Source: CAVYXK01 sp963708245 (GTDB lineage: Bacteria; Pseudomonadota; Alphaproteobacteria; Acetobacterales; Acetobacteraceae). From it: a DNA stretch of 64,000 nt. Numbering within the stretch: position 1 is the first letter of the stretch; each line of letters starts with the position of its first letter. Below the pieces are notes generated by a model that ran no database searches, was not told the origin of the DNA, and worked only from the letters and a program-made list of their open reading frames with translations. This document shows positions 46,435 through 54,818 of this stretch, piece after piece. Location of the stretch: positions 7,936,001-8,000,000 of the forward strand of contig OY970201.1 of the NCBI GenBank assembly GCA_963708245.1, in the 5' to 3' direction. Made by a program: the position numbers and the translations under genes.

Positions 46435-47433
46435 ATGTTCCTTTCCTTCCTGCTCCGACCGCATTTCCGACTGGTTCCGGACGGAACGCGTATCCAGTTC
46501 ATGCGCGGCCGGTTTATGGGGCTGATCGTCTCAGCGGTGCTTTCGACAGCATCGATCATCCTGTTCATCCATCCCGGCCCACGGCTTGGAATCGACTTCT
46601 CGGGCGGCATCGTGATGGAGGTGCGCACGCCCGGGCCGGCCGATTTCGGCAAGATCCGGTCGGCGCTGGCGGCCGAGCATATTCCCGAGCAAGGCGTGCA
46701 GCGCTTCGGCGCGGCGGACGAGGTGCTGATCCGGCTCGGCGTGCAGCCCACGGCCCAGGCGACGGATGCGATGGTGGAGCAAGTGCGTGCGACGCTGAAC
46801 AAGGCGGTGCCGGGCAGCAAGGTGCTGCGCACCGATGCGATCGGGGCATCGGTCTCGGCGGAGCTGCTGCGCAACGGTATCCTAGCGCTGGTGATCAGCC
46901 TGGCGATGATCTTGGTCTATATCTGGTTCCGCTTCGAGTGGGAGTTCGCGGTCGGCGCGGTGGTGACGCTAGTGCTGGACATCACCAAGGCGGTCGGCTT
47001 CCTGGTGATCACGCGGTTCGACTTCGATCTCGTGATGGTGGCGGCGATCCTGACAATCCTGGGCTATTCCACCAACGACAAGGTGGTGGTGTACGACCGG
47101 GTGCGGGAGAATCTGCGCAAGTACAAGTCGATGCCGCTGCGCGACCTGATCGATCTTTCGATCAACGAGACATTGAACCGGACATTGGGGACATCGGCAA
47201 CGGTGTTCCTGGCGTCGCTGCCGCTGGCTTTGTTCGGGGGCGCGTCGATTTCCGGGTTTGCGTGGGTGATGCTGTTCGGGATTGTGGTGGGGACGTCGTC
47301 CTCGATCTTTATTGCCGCGCCGATCCTGCTATTTTTGGGGGAAAACCGGTTGCGGCGCGATTCAGTGATAGCGGCAGCGCCCAAGCCGAGGGCGACGCGA
47401 GGGGCTGTGGTGCAGCCGCGCCCGAAGGGGTAG
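46435..47433 (+). CDS. secF: Protein translocase subunit SecF
   Basis: A 332-residue SecF with six membrane helices, the GIDFSGGIVMEVRT strand, SAELLRNGILALVISLAMI, the TILGYSTNDKVVVYDRVREN motif and the C-terminal helices after SINETLNRT. It forms the SecDF complex with the preceding gene. Normal length, and complete. Confidence 0.95.
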   Translation: MFLSFLLRPHFRLVPDGTRIQFMRGRFMGLIVSAVLSTASIILFIHPGPRLGIDFSGGIVMEVRTPGPADFGKIRSALAAEHIPEQGVQRFGAADEVLIRLGVQPTAQATDAMVEQVRATLNKAVPGSKVLRTDAIGASVSAELLRNGILALVISLAMILVYIWFRFEWEFAVGAVVTLVLDITKAVGFLVITRFDFDLVMVAAILTILGYSTNDKVVVYDRVRENLRKYKSMPLRDLIDLSINETLNRTLGTSATVFLASLPLALFGGASISGFAWVMLFGIVVGTSSSIFIAAPILLFLGENRLRRDSVIAAAPKPRATRGAVVQPRPKG

Positions 47434-47763
47434 TCTTCGTGTCTTGCCGATTTCCCTGGGGCATTGGGCGGACTGGCGACAAAGCGCTGTCAGGCGTGGT
47501 AGTATCGGTTGCGAGAGTGTCCCCAGACGGACACTGAGGCGAGCTCCACCTCCGATAGTCCAGTACGTCCAAGAGGAGACGGCATCGTGAAATAAGGGGC
47601 GCTTAACTTTCATTGCACCCTGCAAGGCAAAGGGGTAAAGCGAGGCCTCCGGGTTCAGTAGACGCAAGAAGTCTCAATAGACGCGAAGAGTCTCATAAAC
47701 AGTCCTTGACTGAGTGGAATCACTAGAGTTAGCGTCTGTTGCCACCAAGCGTCGAGATAAAAT
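47434..47763. other. Intergenic stretch with a tandem 19-base repeat
   Basis: No gene is seen between secF and the membrane protein. At 47659-47696 two 19-base units, TAGACGCAAGAAGTCTCAA and TAGACGCGAAGAGTCTCAT, follow each other directly. Each contains AGAC ... GTCT arms with a 7-base loop, and a third partial unit may lie near 47778. The stretch is more AT-rich than its neighbours and should hold the promoter of the following gene. Confidence 0.55.
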
Positions 47764-49666
47764 GTGACTTCTGTCTCAATAGATGAGAGTAAGCCAGGAG
47801 CGGGTCTGCGAGCAGTAGGTGGCTCTATTCGTCGATCTTGCCGGGGCAGCGCGGTTGCTGGGGACATGTCGTTGCGCGCTGAAGCTCCCAGGACGATTTG
47901 GCCGCATTTAAGTATTTCCTGGCTGTTGGTGGGTGCCGCGGGGCTAATAGAGGGTCTTTATGGTCGTACCCAATACCAAGGCGACGCAATATCCTATCTG
48001 AACGTCAGCCGCGCGGTTTCAGAGTTCGCTTGGGCGAGGATATTCGACCCTATGTGGAACCCTGGATATCCGGCACTGGTGGCTCTCGCGCGTTCGATTG
48101 CACCGTCGAACGCGGAGGGCGAGTGGTACGCAGTCACGTTGCTGAACTGGATTATATTTCTTAGCGCATTCGTCGCTTGGCAATACTTGATACGCGCCTC
48201 GATCGCAATCTGCATGCCGAATTCGAGGGCTTTGGCTACACACCCTGTTGCGATCTGGACGACCAGTTGCGTGTTTCTGGGTTGCAATCTCGGCCTAGAC
48301 AACGTCTCGCGCGTGTACCCGGACCTTCTGGTGACGACACTCTTCCTGCTCGCAGCAGGTCTGTTGCTTCGATTGATCGAGCGCCAGAACGTCTGGGATG
48401 CTGCAGCACTCGGCACCGTGCTCGGCCTCGGCATCTGCATAAAGGGAATCTTTAATGCTTTTCTGTGCATTTTTCTTCTTACGCTTCTGTTCTGCTACTT
48501 TGCGAGGCGGATACAAGGGAGCCTGCTCGGCATCGTCACCGGGATTTCCTGCGTACTGCTCGCATGTTACGTAGCCGCGATTTCCTGGTCTTATGGCGAA
48601 CTCACCCTAGGCGCCACGGGGGCGCTGAATTACGCTTGGCACGTGAATGAGCTGCCTCATTGGCAGAACTGGCAGGGAGGTCCTCCACCCTTCGGCCTGC
48701 CAACCCACCCGACAAGGCAAGTCTTTCCAGGCTTACCGGTCTTTGAGTTCGCCTATCCTTTCCACAGGTACATATCCTCCGTACAACAATGTCGCTTATT
48801 GGTATCAGGGATTTCGACAGTTTTTTAGCCCCGAGCGTCAGCTGATTGCGATTGCTAGAAGCATCTATGATCTAGCTCGGATTGCGGTGCACCATCCGAT
48901 CGTGCCTTGCACGGCAGCAGGACTGCTCGTCTACCTGCTGAAGCCGCAATGGCGTCGAGCTATTCGCTCAACGGCGAAGTCGTTATGGCCCGTGGGCCTG
49001 CCCGCGTTGGCCGGATTTGGAACCTACATCGCAGTTGGGCGTGTTAATGACTATTATATCAGCGCATTCGTTCTGGTGTTTGCCCTGTTTTCGCTGGCAC
49101 CCCTGCTCGACACGACGCTAACCCGGCGAGGGTTCCTCGCTGGTGCGCTGGTGCTGATCTATACTATGGGTGCGCTGGCTGAGCTCGCATTTATTGATGG
49201 CAGCACGATCAGCGCAGCACTGCGTCTCGCCGATTTTCATGCCGATCCTCAATGGAGGCTTTCGGCAGCACTTTCAGCTTACGGGCTCAAAAGAGATGAC
49301 CCGGTCGCCGTGATCCGAGACAGCGTTCCACCGTACCGCTGTGATTGGGCTTATCTCTCGGGCTTGAGGATCGTCGCGGAGTTCGGCTCGGTGCCGTTCC
49401 GACTGGCGCCAGCAGACCGTACGAGATTCGATCGTGCAATGGAACCAGCCTTTCCGGACTATGGGCAAATCTTTTGGACAGAGCTTACGGCGACACAGCG
49501 GGGTCAGGTCGTAGATGCTTTCCGTTCTGCCGGGGCCCGGGTAATCGTGTCCCTCTCAAAGCCCCAATCCGCGCCCGCGCCAGGGTGGCTTCCCCTGACC
49601 GGCACCGGAGCCTGGATTTACGAGCTCCGACAGGCTGATAGCGGCCGCTTGGACCGAAAATCCTGA
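47764..49666 (+). CDS. GT-C-like polytopic membrane protein with an internal +1 frame change (copy 1)
   Basis: The first frame encodes about 350 residues with several membrane helices and early acidic-loop motifs (GRTQYQGDAISYLNVSRAV, NPGYPALVALA) like those of PMT/ArnT-type glycosyltransferases. At 48757-48763 (CCT TTC CAC) homology passes to the +1 frame, which continues TYPPYNNVAYWYQGF and runs open for about 300 residues to 49666. The first frame stops at 48828. A TTG at 48743 in the second frame could allow restart. Full length would be about 630 residues. The same frame change at the same place in the diverged copy 2 makes a random error unlikely. Function inferred only from fold-like motifs. 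Confidence 0.65.
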
Positions 49667-49908
49667 CGCATCATTGGCTGCCAAGATGGCATTGTCACGG
49701 TAATCCTCTCTGGTAGCCCGACGAGCGATAGACAACAGTGGCGGCATGAGTGGGATCGACAGTCGCATAGGCCGCTCTTCATTCAGGGGCAGGACCCGCG
49801 GGCACTACGAGCGCTCGCGCGAGGAAGCCGAAGCGGGCTCAGGGAGACCTGTAAGGGATGTGCGTCCCAAGGAGGACGCGGTCCCAGCGTCCGGGCGTCG
49901 CGTGGCAC

Positions 49909-50525
49909 CTACTCCAGAAACTCTGGAAGCAGATCATGCGCCAGCCGGGCGGCGAGTTCTTCAGGTGACCTGCTTAATCCTTCGGACAGAAATTATTGCG
50001 CCAGTATGTGCGCGGTCGAGGCACGCCCCGAGTAAGGCTTTCAGCGGTGATTCGGCAAGCCCGTCACGACGAACGCCAGCCCGAGGCACACACCGACAGA
50101 GACGAAGAGCGCAACTGTATCGGTGACATGCCGCCGCATCGCATCGACGACGACGTAGCCCACGTTTTGATGGAGAAGGTAGAGCGGGTAGGTCATAAGG
50201 CCAACTGAGCGCAGCGTGTTTCTGAAGCGCGCGCCGCATCGTGCAACCAAGGCGTTCCAGCGCACAGACGCAACAATTGCTGCCAGAAGGACAAGCCAAA
50301 TAGAAATCGGGACGACCAGCGGAACGTGATATCCAGACAAAGCGTCATGCAGATGTAACTCATACCTGATCTCAAGCACTCCGCCAATTGGGAACACCAG
50401 CATACAACCAAGTTCGAGGAGGCCGGGGCGTCGGGATTTGGCAAGACACAGAAATGCGCCCAAGGCAAATGTAGCGCGACAATCTGGGTGAGTATTGAGC
50501 GGTCGATCAGGATGAGACCTGCGAC
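49909..50525 (-). pseudogene. Acyltransferase family 3 fragment, truncated by IS3 and frameshifted
   Basis: Reading from the IS3 border leftward, the frames join as ILIDRSILTQIVALHL, then LGAFLCLAKSRRPGLLEL, MLVFPIGGVLEIRYELH, the C-terminal helices VGLMTYPLYLLHQNVGYVV and GVCLGLAFVVT, then LAESPLKALLGACLDRA. This is the C-terminal half of an integral-membrane O-acyltransferase of the OatA/NodX type. At least two frameshifts (near 50470 and 50055) are visible, and the last 20 codons to the TAG at 49909 are tentative. The N-terminal half is gone; its other side was replaced by an IS21 element. Confidence 0.7.
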
Positions 50526-50584
50526 TGGAGTTGACCCGGTTTCGTGGACACCCGAGCACTAGACTAGCGTTCGAGGAGTCCACC

Positions 50585-50899
50585 ATGCCGAAATCGAGAC
50601 GAAGTTATCCGCCTGAGTTTCGTCACCAAATGGTCGAGTTGGTGCAGGCCGGCCGCTCGCCGGAGACACTGGCGCGTGAGTTTGAGCCGACCGCGCAGTC
50701 GATCCGCAACTGGGTCGTGCAGGCTGCGCGTGACGCCGGCAGCGGCGATGGCGGCCTGACGACGGCCGAACGGCAAGAACTCAACCGCCTGCGACGTGAG
50801 AACCGCCAGCTCCGGGTGGAGCGGGAGATCCTCTCAAAGGCGGCGGCCTGGTTCGCTCGGGAGACGAACGCGATCCCACCGAAGGGTTCCGGTTCGTGA
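50585..50899 (+). CDS. IS3-family transposase OrfA
   Basis: A 104-residue DNA-binding protein: helix-turn-helix at the N-terminus (PKSRRSYPPEFRHQMVELV ... TLAREFEPTAQSIRNWV) and a C-terminal leucine-zipper-like helix (RQELNRLRRENRQLRVEREI). It should contact the IS ends. The ATG at 50585 has GAGGAG upstream. In intact relatives, orfB is reached by frameshifting from orfA; here the reading past NAIPP shows a slip to GFRFVSDHHREA in another frame. Confidence 0.9.
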   Translation: MPKSRRSYPPEFRHQMVELVQAGRSPETLAREFEPTAQSIRNWVVQAARDAGSGDGGLTTAERQELNRLRRENRQLRVEREILSKAAAWFARETNAIPPKGSGS

Positions 50900-50974
50900 G
50901 CGATCACCATCGCGAAGCGATCCCCCGGAGGGAAATGCCGCGAAGCGGCATCCGTAACTTACCCGATCGCCACG

Positions 50975-51997
50975 ATGTGCCGAGTGCTGGGTGTCTCCTC
51001 CAGCGGCTACTACGCGTGGGCGAAGCGCCGGCCGTCCCGGCGGGCGCAGAGGGATGCAACGCTGACCGCGGAGATCCATGCCGCGCATGCGGCCTCGCGC
51101 GGCACCTACGGGGCGCCGCGCGTTCATGCCGAGCTGGCCGGCAAAGGCATTCGTGTTGGCCGCAAACGCGTCGCACGGCTGATGTCACGGGCCGCTCTTG
51201 CTGGTGTGAGCCGGCGCAAGTTCGTCACCACCACGGTCAGGGGCGACAGTCGCCAAGCGCCAGACCTGGTCGAGCGCAACTTCACCGCGCAAGCGCCGGA
51301 TCGGCTGTGGGTCGCGGATATAACCTACATCCCGATCTGGACCGGTTTCCTCTATCTCGCCGTGGTGCTCGATGCCTTCAGCCGTCGCATCGTCGGCTGG
51401 GCGATGGCCACCACGCTTGCCACCCAACTGGTGCTCGACGCGCTGAACATGGCGCTGCTGATGCGCCGGCCCAGAGGCGTGATCCATCACTCCGACCAAG
51501 GCTCGCAATATACCTCGATCGGGTTCGGCCATCGCTGCCGCGAGGCGGGCGTACGTCCGTCAATGGGCTCGGTCGGAGACGCCTATGACAACGCCATGTG
51601 CGAGAGCTTCTTCGCCACGCTCGAATGCGAGCTTCTCGATCGCTGTCGCTTTCGAACGCAAGCCGAAGCGCGAACTGCGGTCTTCGAGTTCATCGAAGGC
51701 TTCTACAATCTGCGCCATCGCCATTCCGGGATCGGGTATCTGTCACCGATCGACTACGAGCGGCGGCATCATGCAATGATCGCCGTTCCGGGCGATTCCA
51801 AGCCTGCCGCCGTGCTCGCCGCCGTCAAGGACGCTCCGCGCCGCTGCGGCGGTCGCCTGCGGCGATCCTTGACCCCCGCTGCGCGCGGCCATTCCACCAA
51901 TCCCGCGGGCCAGGACGATAGAATGGCGCCCCCGGGGGCCGAACTAAAGAATGGTTGGCAACAGGAGGACCAGATGCCGTCCCATCAGGTGTCATAA
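50975..51997 (+). CDS. IS3-family transposase OrfB (DDE)
   Basis: A 340-residue rve-type integrase: HTH-like CRVLGVSSSGYYAWAKRRPS, then the DDE triad in LWVADITYIPI, VIHHSDQGSQYTS and DAYDNAMCESFF, with the C-terminal YNLRHRHSGIGYLSP. All three catalytic residues are present. The ATG at 50975 lies inside the expected N-terminus; about 40 bases between two CGCGAAGCG repeats just upstream look inserted and may affect orfA-orfB frameshifting. A 50-residue tail extends past the usual end. Confidence 0.88.
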   Translation: MCRVLGVSSSGYYAWAKRRPSRRAQRDATLTAEIHAAHAASRGTYGAPRVHAELAGKGIRVGRKRVARLMSRAALAGVSRRKFVTTTVRGDSRQAPDLVERNFTAQAPDRLWVADITYIPIWTGFLYLAVVLDAFSRRIVGWAMATTLATQLVLDALNMALLMRRPRGVIHHSDQGSQYTSIGFGHRCREAGVRPSMGSVGDAYDNAMCESFFATLECELLDRCRFRTQAEARTAVFEFIEGFYNLRHRHSGIGYLSPIDYERRHHAMIAVPGDSKPAAVLAAVKDAPRRCGGRLRRSLTPAARGHSTNPAGQDDRMAPPGAELKNGWQQEDQMPSHQVS

Positions 51998-52161
51998 ACC
52001 CAAACTCTCACCTGTCCACCAAACCGGGGCAGGTCCAGACGACGCTTGGCGGCGATAATTGTCGCTGCCGATTGCCACTGGCAAGAGTTTTTTGTCCATG
52101 ACGGAGATGTTGTGATTGTCGCGGGTACTGTCGCGCTTTGATTGTCGCTGGCAGCAGACAA

Positions 52162-52968
52162 TCAAGGTTCGGCGGGTTCCTTCGTCTTCCGGGTTGGGGC
52201 AGCACTACGGCTTTTCCGCTCAAGAGCGCTGCGACGCCGGTAGCTCTCGACGTTCATCTCAAAGATGATGGAGTGGTGCGCAAGGCGGTCGATCGCGGCA
52301 GTCATCATCGCCTGATCCGGGAAGACCTTATTCCAGTCAGCAAATGGTTGATTCGCGGTGATCAGCAGCGAGCGACGCTCGTAGCGCGCACCAATCAGCT
52401 CGAACAGGACGCTGGTTTCAGCGTGATCCTTGTGGACATAGGAGAGATCGTCCAGAATTAGCAGGTCATATTTGTCGAGTTTGGCGACGGCTGCTTCAAG
52501 TTGAAGCACCTGGCGGGCTTGTTGCAACCGCTGCACGAGATCCGTAGTGCGCATAAACAGCGCACGATAGCCAGCTTCGACGAGAGCACGGCCAATGGCG
52601 GCAGCAATGTGCGACCTTCCCGCACCTGGTGGGCCAAAGCAGATCAAGTTGGTGCCCTTCTCCAACCAGGTGCCGCCGGCGGCAAGCGCCGTCACGCGTG
52701 CTTTGCTGAGCATCGGTACCGCGGCGAAGTCGAAATTGTCGAGCGTTTTGCCGGGTGGCAACCGAGACTCAACCATGTGTCGCTCGACGCGCCGGCGGCC
52801 ACGCTCGGCGAGTTCCAGTTCGGCCAGGGCGGAGAGAAATCGCGCCGCCGGCCATCCCTCCTTGTCCGCTCGTTCGGCAAATTCGGCCCACAACCGGGCA
52901 ATCGCCGGCAGACGCAGCTCATGCAACAGCAGCGGCAGGCGCGTGGTGTCGACCTCGATCGCGCTCAT
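52162..52968 (-). CDS. istB: IS21-family helper ATPase IstB, Walker A Lys replaced by Arg
   Basis: A 268-residue AAA+ helper of IS21 transposition, DnaC/DnaA-like. LPPGKTLDNFDFAAVP, the P-loop FGPPGAGRSHIAAAIG and the Walker B LLILDDLSYV are in place, but the invariant P-loop lysine is arginine (AGG for AAG). The C-terminal sensor segment LLITANQPFADWNKVFPD is normal. The substitution probably weakens ATP hydrolysis. The ATG at 52968 overlaps the istA stop. Confidence 0.9.
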   Translation of the reverse strand: MSAIEVDTTRLPLLLHELRLPAIARLWAEFAERADKEGWPAARFLSALAELELAERGRRRVERHMVESRLPPGKTLDNFDFAAVPMLSKARVTALAAGGTWLEKGTNLICFGPPGAGRSHIAAAIGRALVEAGYRALFMRTTDLVQRLQQARQVLQLEAAVAKLDKYDLLILDDLSYVHKDHAETSVLFELIGARYERRSLLITANQPFADWNKVFPDQAMMTAAIDRLAHHSIIFEMNVESYRRRSALERKSRSAAPTRKTKEPAEP

Positions 52969-54446
52969 GGCTGCAACCACCCCTGCGGCGCGTTCAGCAG
53001 GGCGTCGTAAGCGACGGCTGCGGGCAGCGAGACGGTGACTTCCGGCACCGCCACGCTGGGCGGCATGAACCTTCGCTGCAACAAAGACAGCTCCGGCAGC
53101 TCGCCGGCCGCGAGAACAGCCTCCAACTCGCTCGCCAACTCGGCCTCGCAGGCGCGGTCATGGGCGAGCGCAAGCAGCCCGACCATGGTGCGACAGGCAT
53201 TGCGGGCGGACCGCGCCCCGATCAGCGCCTGCCAGGTGCGGCGATATGCTTTCCCGGGGGAACAGCTGGTCGCGGTAGACCAGGTTGAGCAAGGCCATCG
53301 GCTTGCGACGCAGGGCGTGAATGATGTGATGATAATCGGCGACGTGGCCAGTGCGGTTGTGCAGAGCGTCGCCAGGCCGCCGGCCGCGTGGCAGAGTCAA
53401 CACCAACGTGCTGCCGAGGAAGCATTCCAGCCGATCATCATAGAGACGAACCCGTAAGCGGTGCCCGATCAGCCGGGAGGGAACGGTGTAGAAGACATGG
53501 CGCAGCATAAACCCACTGCTGCGGGTCATCGTGACCAGGTACTCCTCAAAATCATCGGTCCGGCGTGGCGGCAGCGGTTTGAGATAGGCTCGCTCGATTT
53601 CGAGCGCCTTGCGACGTGTGGCGTTGGCGCGGCCGATCACCTCGTCAACAAAGCGCCGATACGCATCGAGATCGGCAAAATCACGGCTGCCACGCAGCAG
53701 CAGCACTTGTTGAAGCGTGGTCTTCAGGTGCGCATGTGGTCCCTCAATGGCGCCGTTCCCATGTGCGACGCCCGCATTGTTGCGTGTCGGCGTCATGCCA
53801 TAATGCGCGCATAGCGCCTCGTAGCGCTGCGTCAGATCCTCCGCCGCCGAACGCTCGAGATTGCGGAACGCCGCTGAGAGACTGTCGCTGCGGTGCTCTG
53901 CCGGCGCCCCGCCGAGGCTCCAGAGCGCGTTCTGCAGCCCCTCAGCCAAAGCCACAAAACTCTCGCCGCCCAGCACCACATGGGCATGGTCCCAGCCGGA
54001 GAAGGCGAGGCGGAAATGGTAGAGCCGATGCTCGAGCGTGACCCCGGCCATGGTCACCCCGAGCTCCGTGGCGTCGGTGAAATCCGACAGCCCCTGCTGC
54101 CCGGGCGGATGCTCCTGACGGAAGATGACCTCCCGCTCGGGGCCGTGCAGCGCCTGCCACAGCCGGATCCGGCGCTCCAAGGTCCGGCGCCAGCTCTCGG
54201 AAAACCCGGCATGGCGGCGCCGCATCTCGTTGAAGATCGTAATCGGCCGCAGCCCAGGCGTTGCTTCGAGGAGCGGCACGATCTCACTGTCCCAGAACGG
54301 TTCCAGCGGGTCGGCACGACGACGCCCCGCGGTTGCCGCTTCTGCGAGGGCATCCGGGGATCGGCATCGAGCCGTGCGCCGGTGCTGGCGCTTAAGCCTG
54401 CCTTGGCTGCGGCCGTCTGGCGGGTGTGGGTTCTACGGAGGTCCAT
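52965..54446 (-). pseudogene. istA: IS21-family transposase IstA, two homopolymer frameshifts
   Basis: From ATG 54446 the frame gives the HTH part (DLRRTHTRQTAAAKAGLSAS, ARLDADPRMPSQKR). Near 54330 one G is missing from a G-run, moving to the frame with ADPLEPFWDSEIVPLLEATP, HPPGQQGLSDFTDATELGV and the catalytic Glu region GNGAIEGPHAHLK. Near 53253 an A-run has one extra base, after which AYRRTWQALIGARSARNACR and the tail to NAPQGWLQP at 52965 lie in the third frame. Both lesions sit in homopolymers, so sequencing error must be excluded. Confidence 0.82.
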
Positions 54447-54514
54447 GTATATGAGAACCCCGCCATCCCGACATGCGTCACGGAGTCGCAGGCGCTGCCC
54501 CTTTGGGACGGCGC

Positions 54515-54573
54515 TGACGCTGGGGTCAACCTACGGTCGGGCTACGCCCGCCCTCCGGTTGACCCCAGCGTCA
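54515..54573. repeat. 17-bp perfect inverted repeat
   Basis: TGACGCTGGGGTCAACC at 54515-54531 pairs perfectly with its complement at 54557-54573 around a 25-base loop that is itself GC-rich and partly self-complementary. It lies upstream of istA and left of the IS1634 element. There is no T-run after it. It could be an IS end, a transcription block, or a recombination target. Confidence 0.8.
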
Positions 54574-54818
54574 TCCATCCAGAGTGACGCTCGCCACCAT
54601 CCTGATCGTCGGCGCGCAGGCAAAAAAGGCGCCGTGCCGCAAAAGCAGAAGATCAAACAGTCGGGATATCAAGGAATGGGCAATCCGTTCGTTAGTCCGA
54701 ACTTAGATCCACTTTCCGGATAATAGGCTGAAAAGGCTAGAAACATCTCAAATCAGCGGCCATGTAACGCCGCAAAATTCCCTTGACCCGACGCGACTCG
54801 GCCTGATCCGGTGGGTCC

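Larger units (their letters stand above)
50526..52036 (+). mobile_element. IS3-family insertion sequence (second copy, different type)
   Basis: A 1,511-bp element with imperfect ~25-bp inverted repeats: TGGAGTTGACCCGGTTTCGT at 50526 and TGGACCTGCCCCGGTTTGGT on the other strand ending at 52036. Both flanks carry GAC (50523-50525 and 52037-52039), the 3-bp duplication of IS3 elements. It encodes orfA and orfB in one orientation. It has inserted where an acyltransferase fragment meets an IS21 end. Confidence 0.9.
52037..54580 (-). mobile_element. IS21-family element (istA/istB) with one end covered by IS3
   Basis: An IS21-type pair, istA then istB, on the minus strand with the stop and start codons overlapping (ATGA at 52965-52968). 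Beyond istB, at 52050-52160, several copies of a GATTGTCGC-type motif form the multiple terminal repeats expected of IS21. The outer end beyond istA was not identified with certainty; a 17-bp inverted repeat at 54515-54573 lies just upstream of istA. Ends are approximate. Confidence 0.6.

Noticed and set aside
47659..47696. CRISPR-like array
   Set aside because: Only two units, directly abutting with no spacers, and no cas genes in the window.
49746..50126. 126-codon plus-strand frame near the acyltransferase fragment
   Set aside because: No motif; part of it is antisense to recognisable acyltransferase C-terminal sequence on the other strand.
50975..51997. Calling the second IS3 inactive
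   Set aside because: Both orfs are open and all three DDE residues are present, so there is no direct evidence that it is dead.
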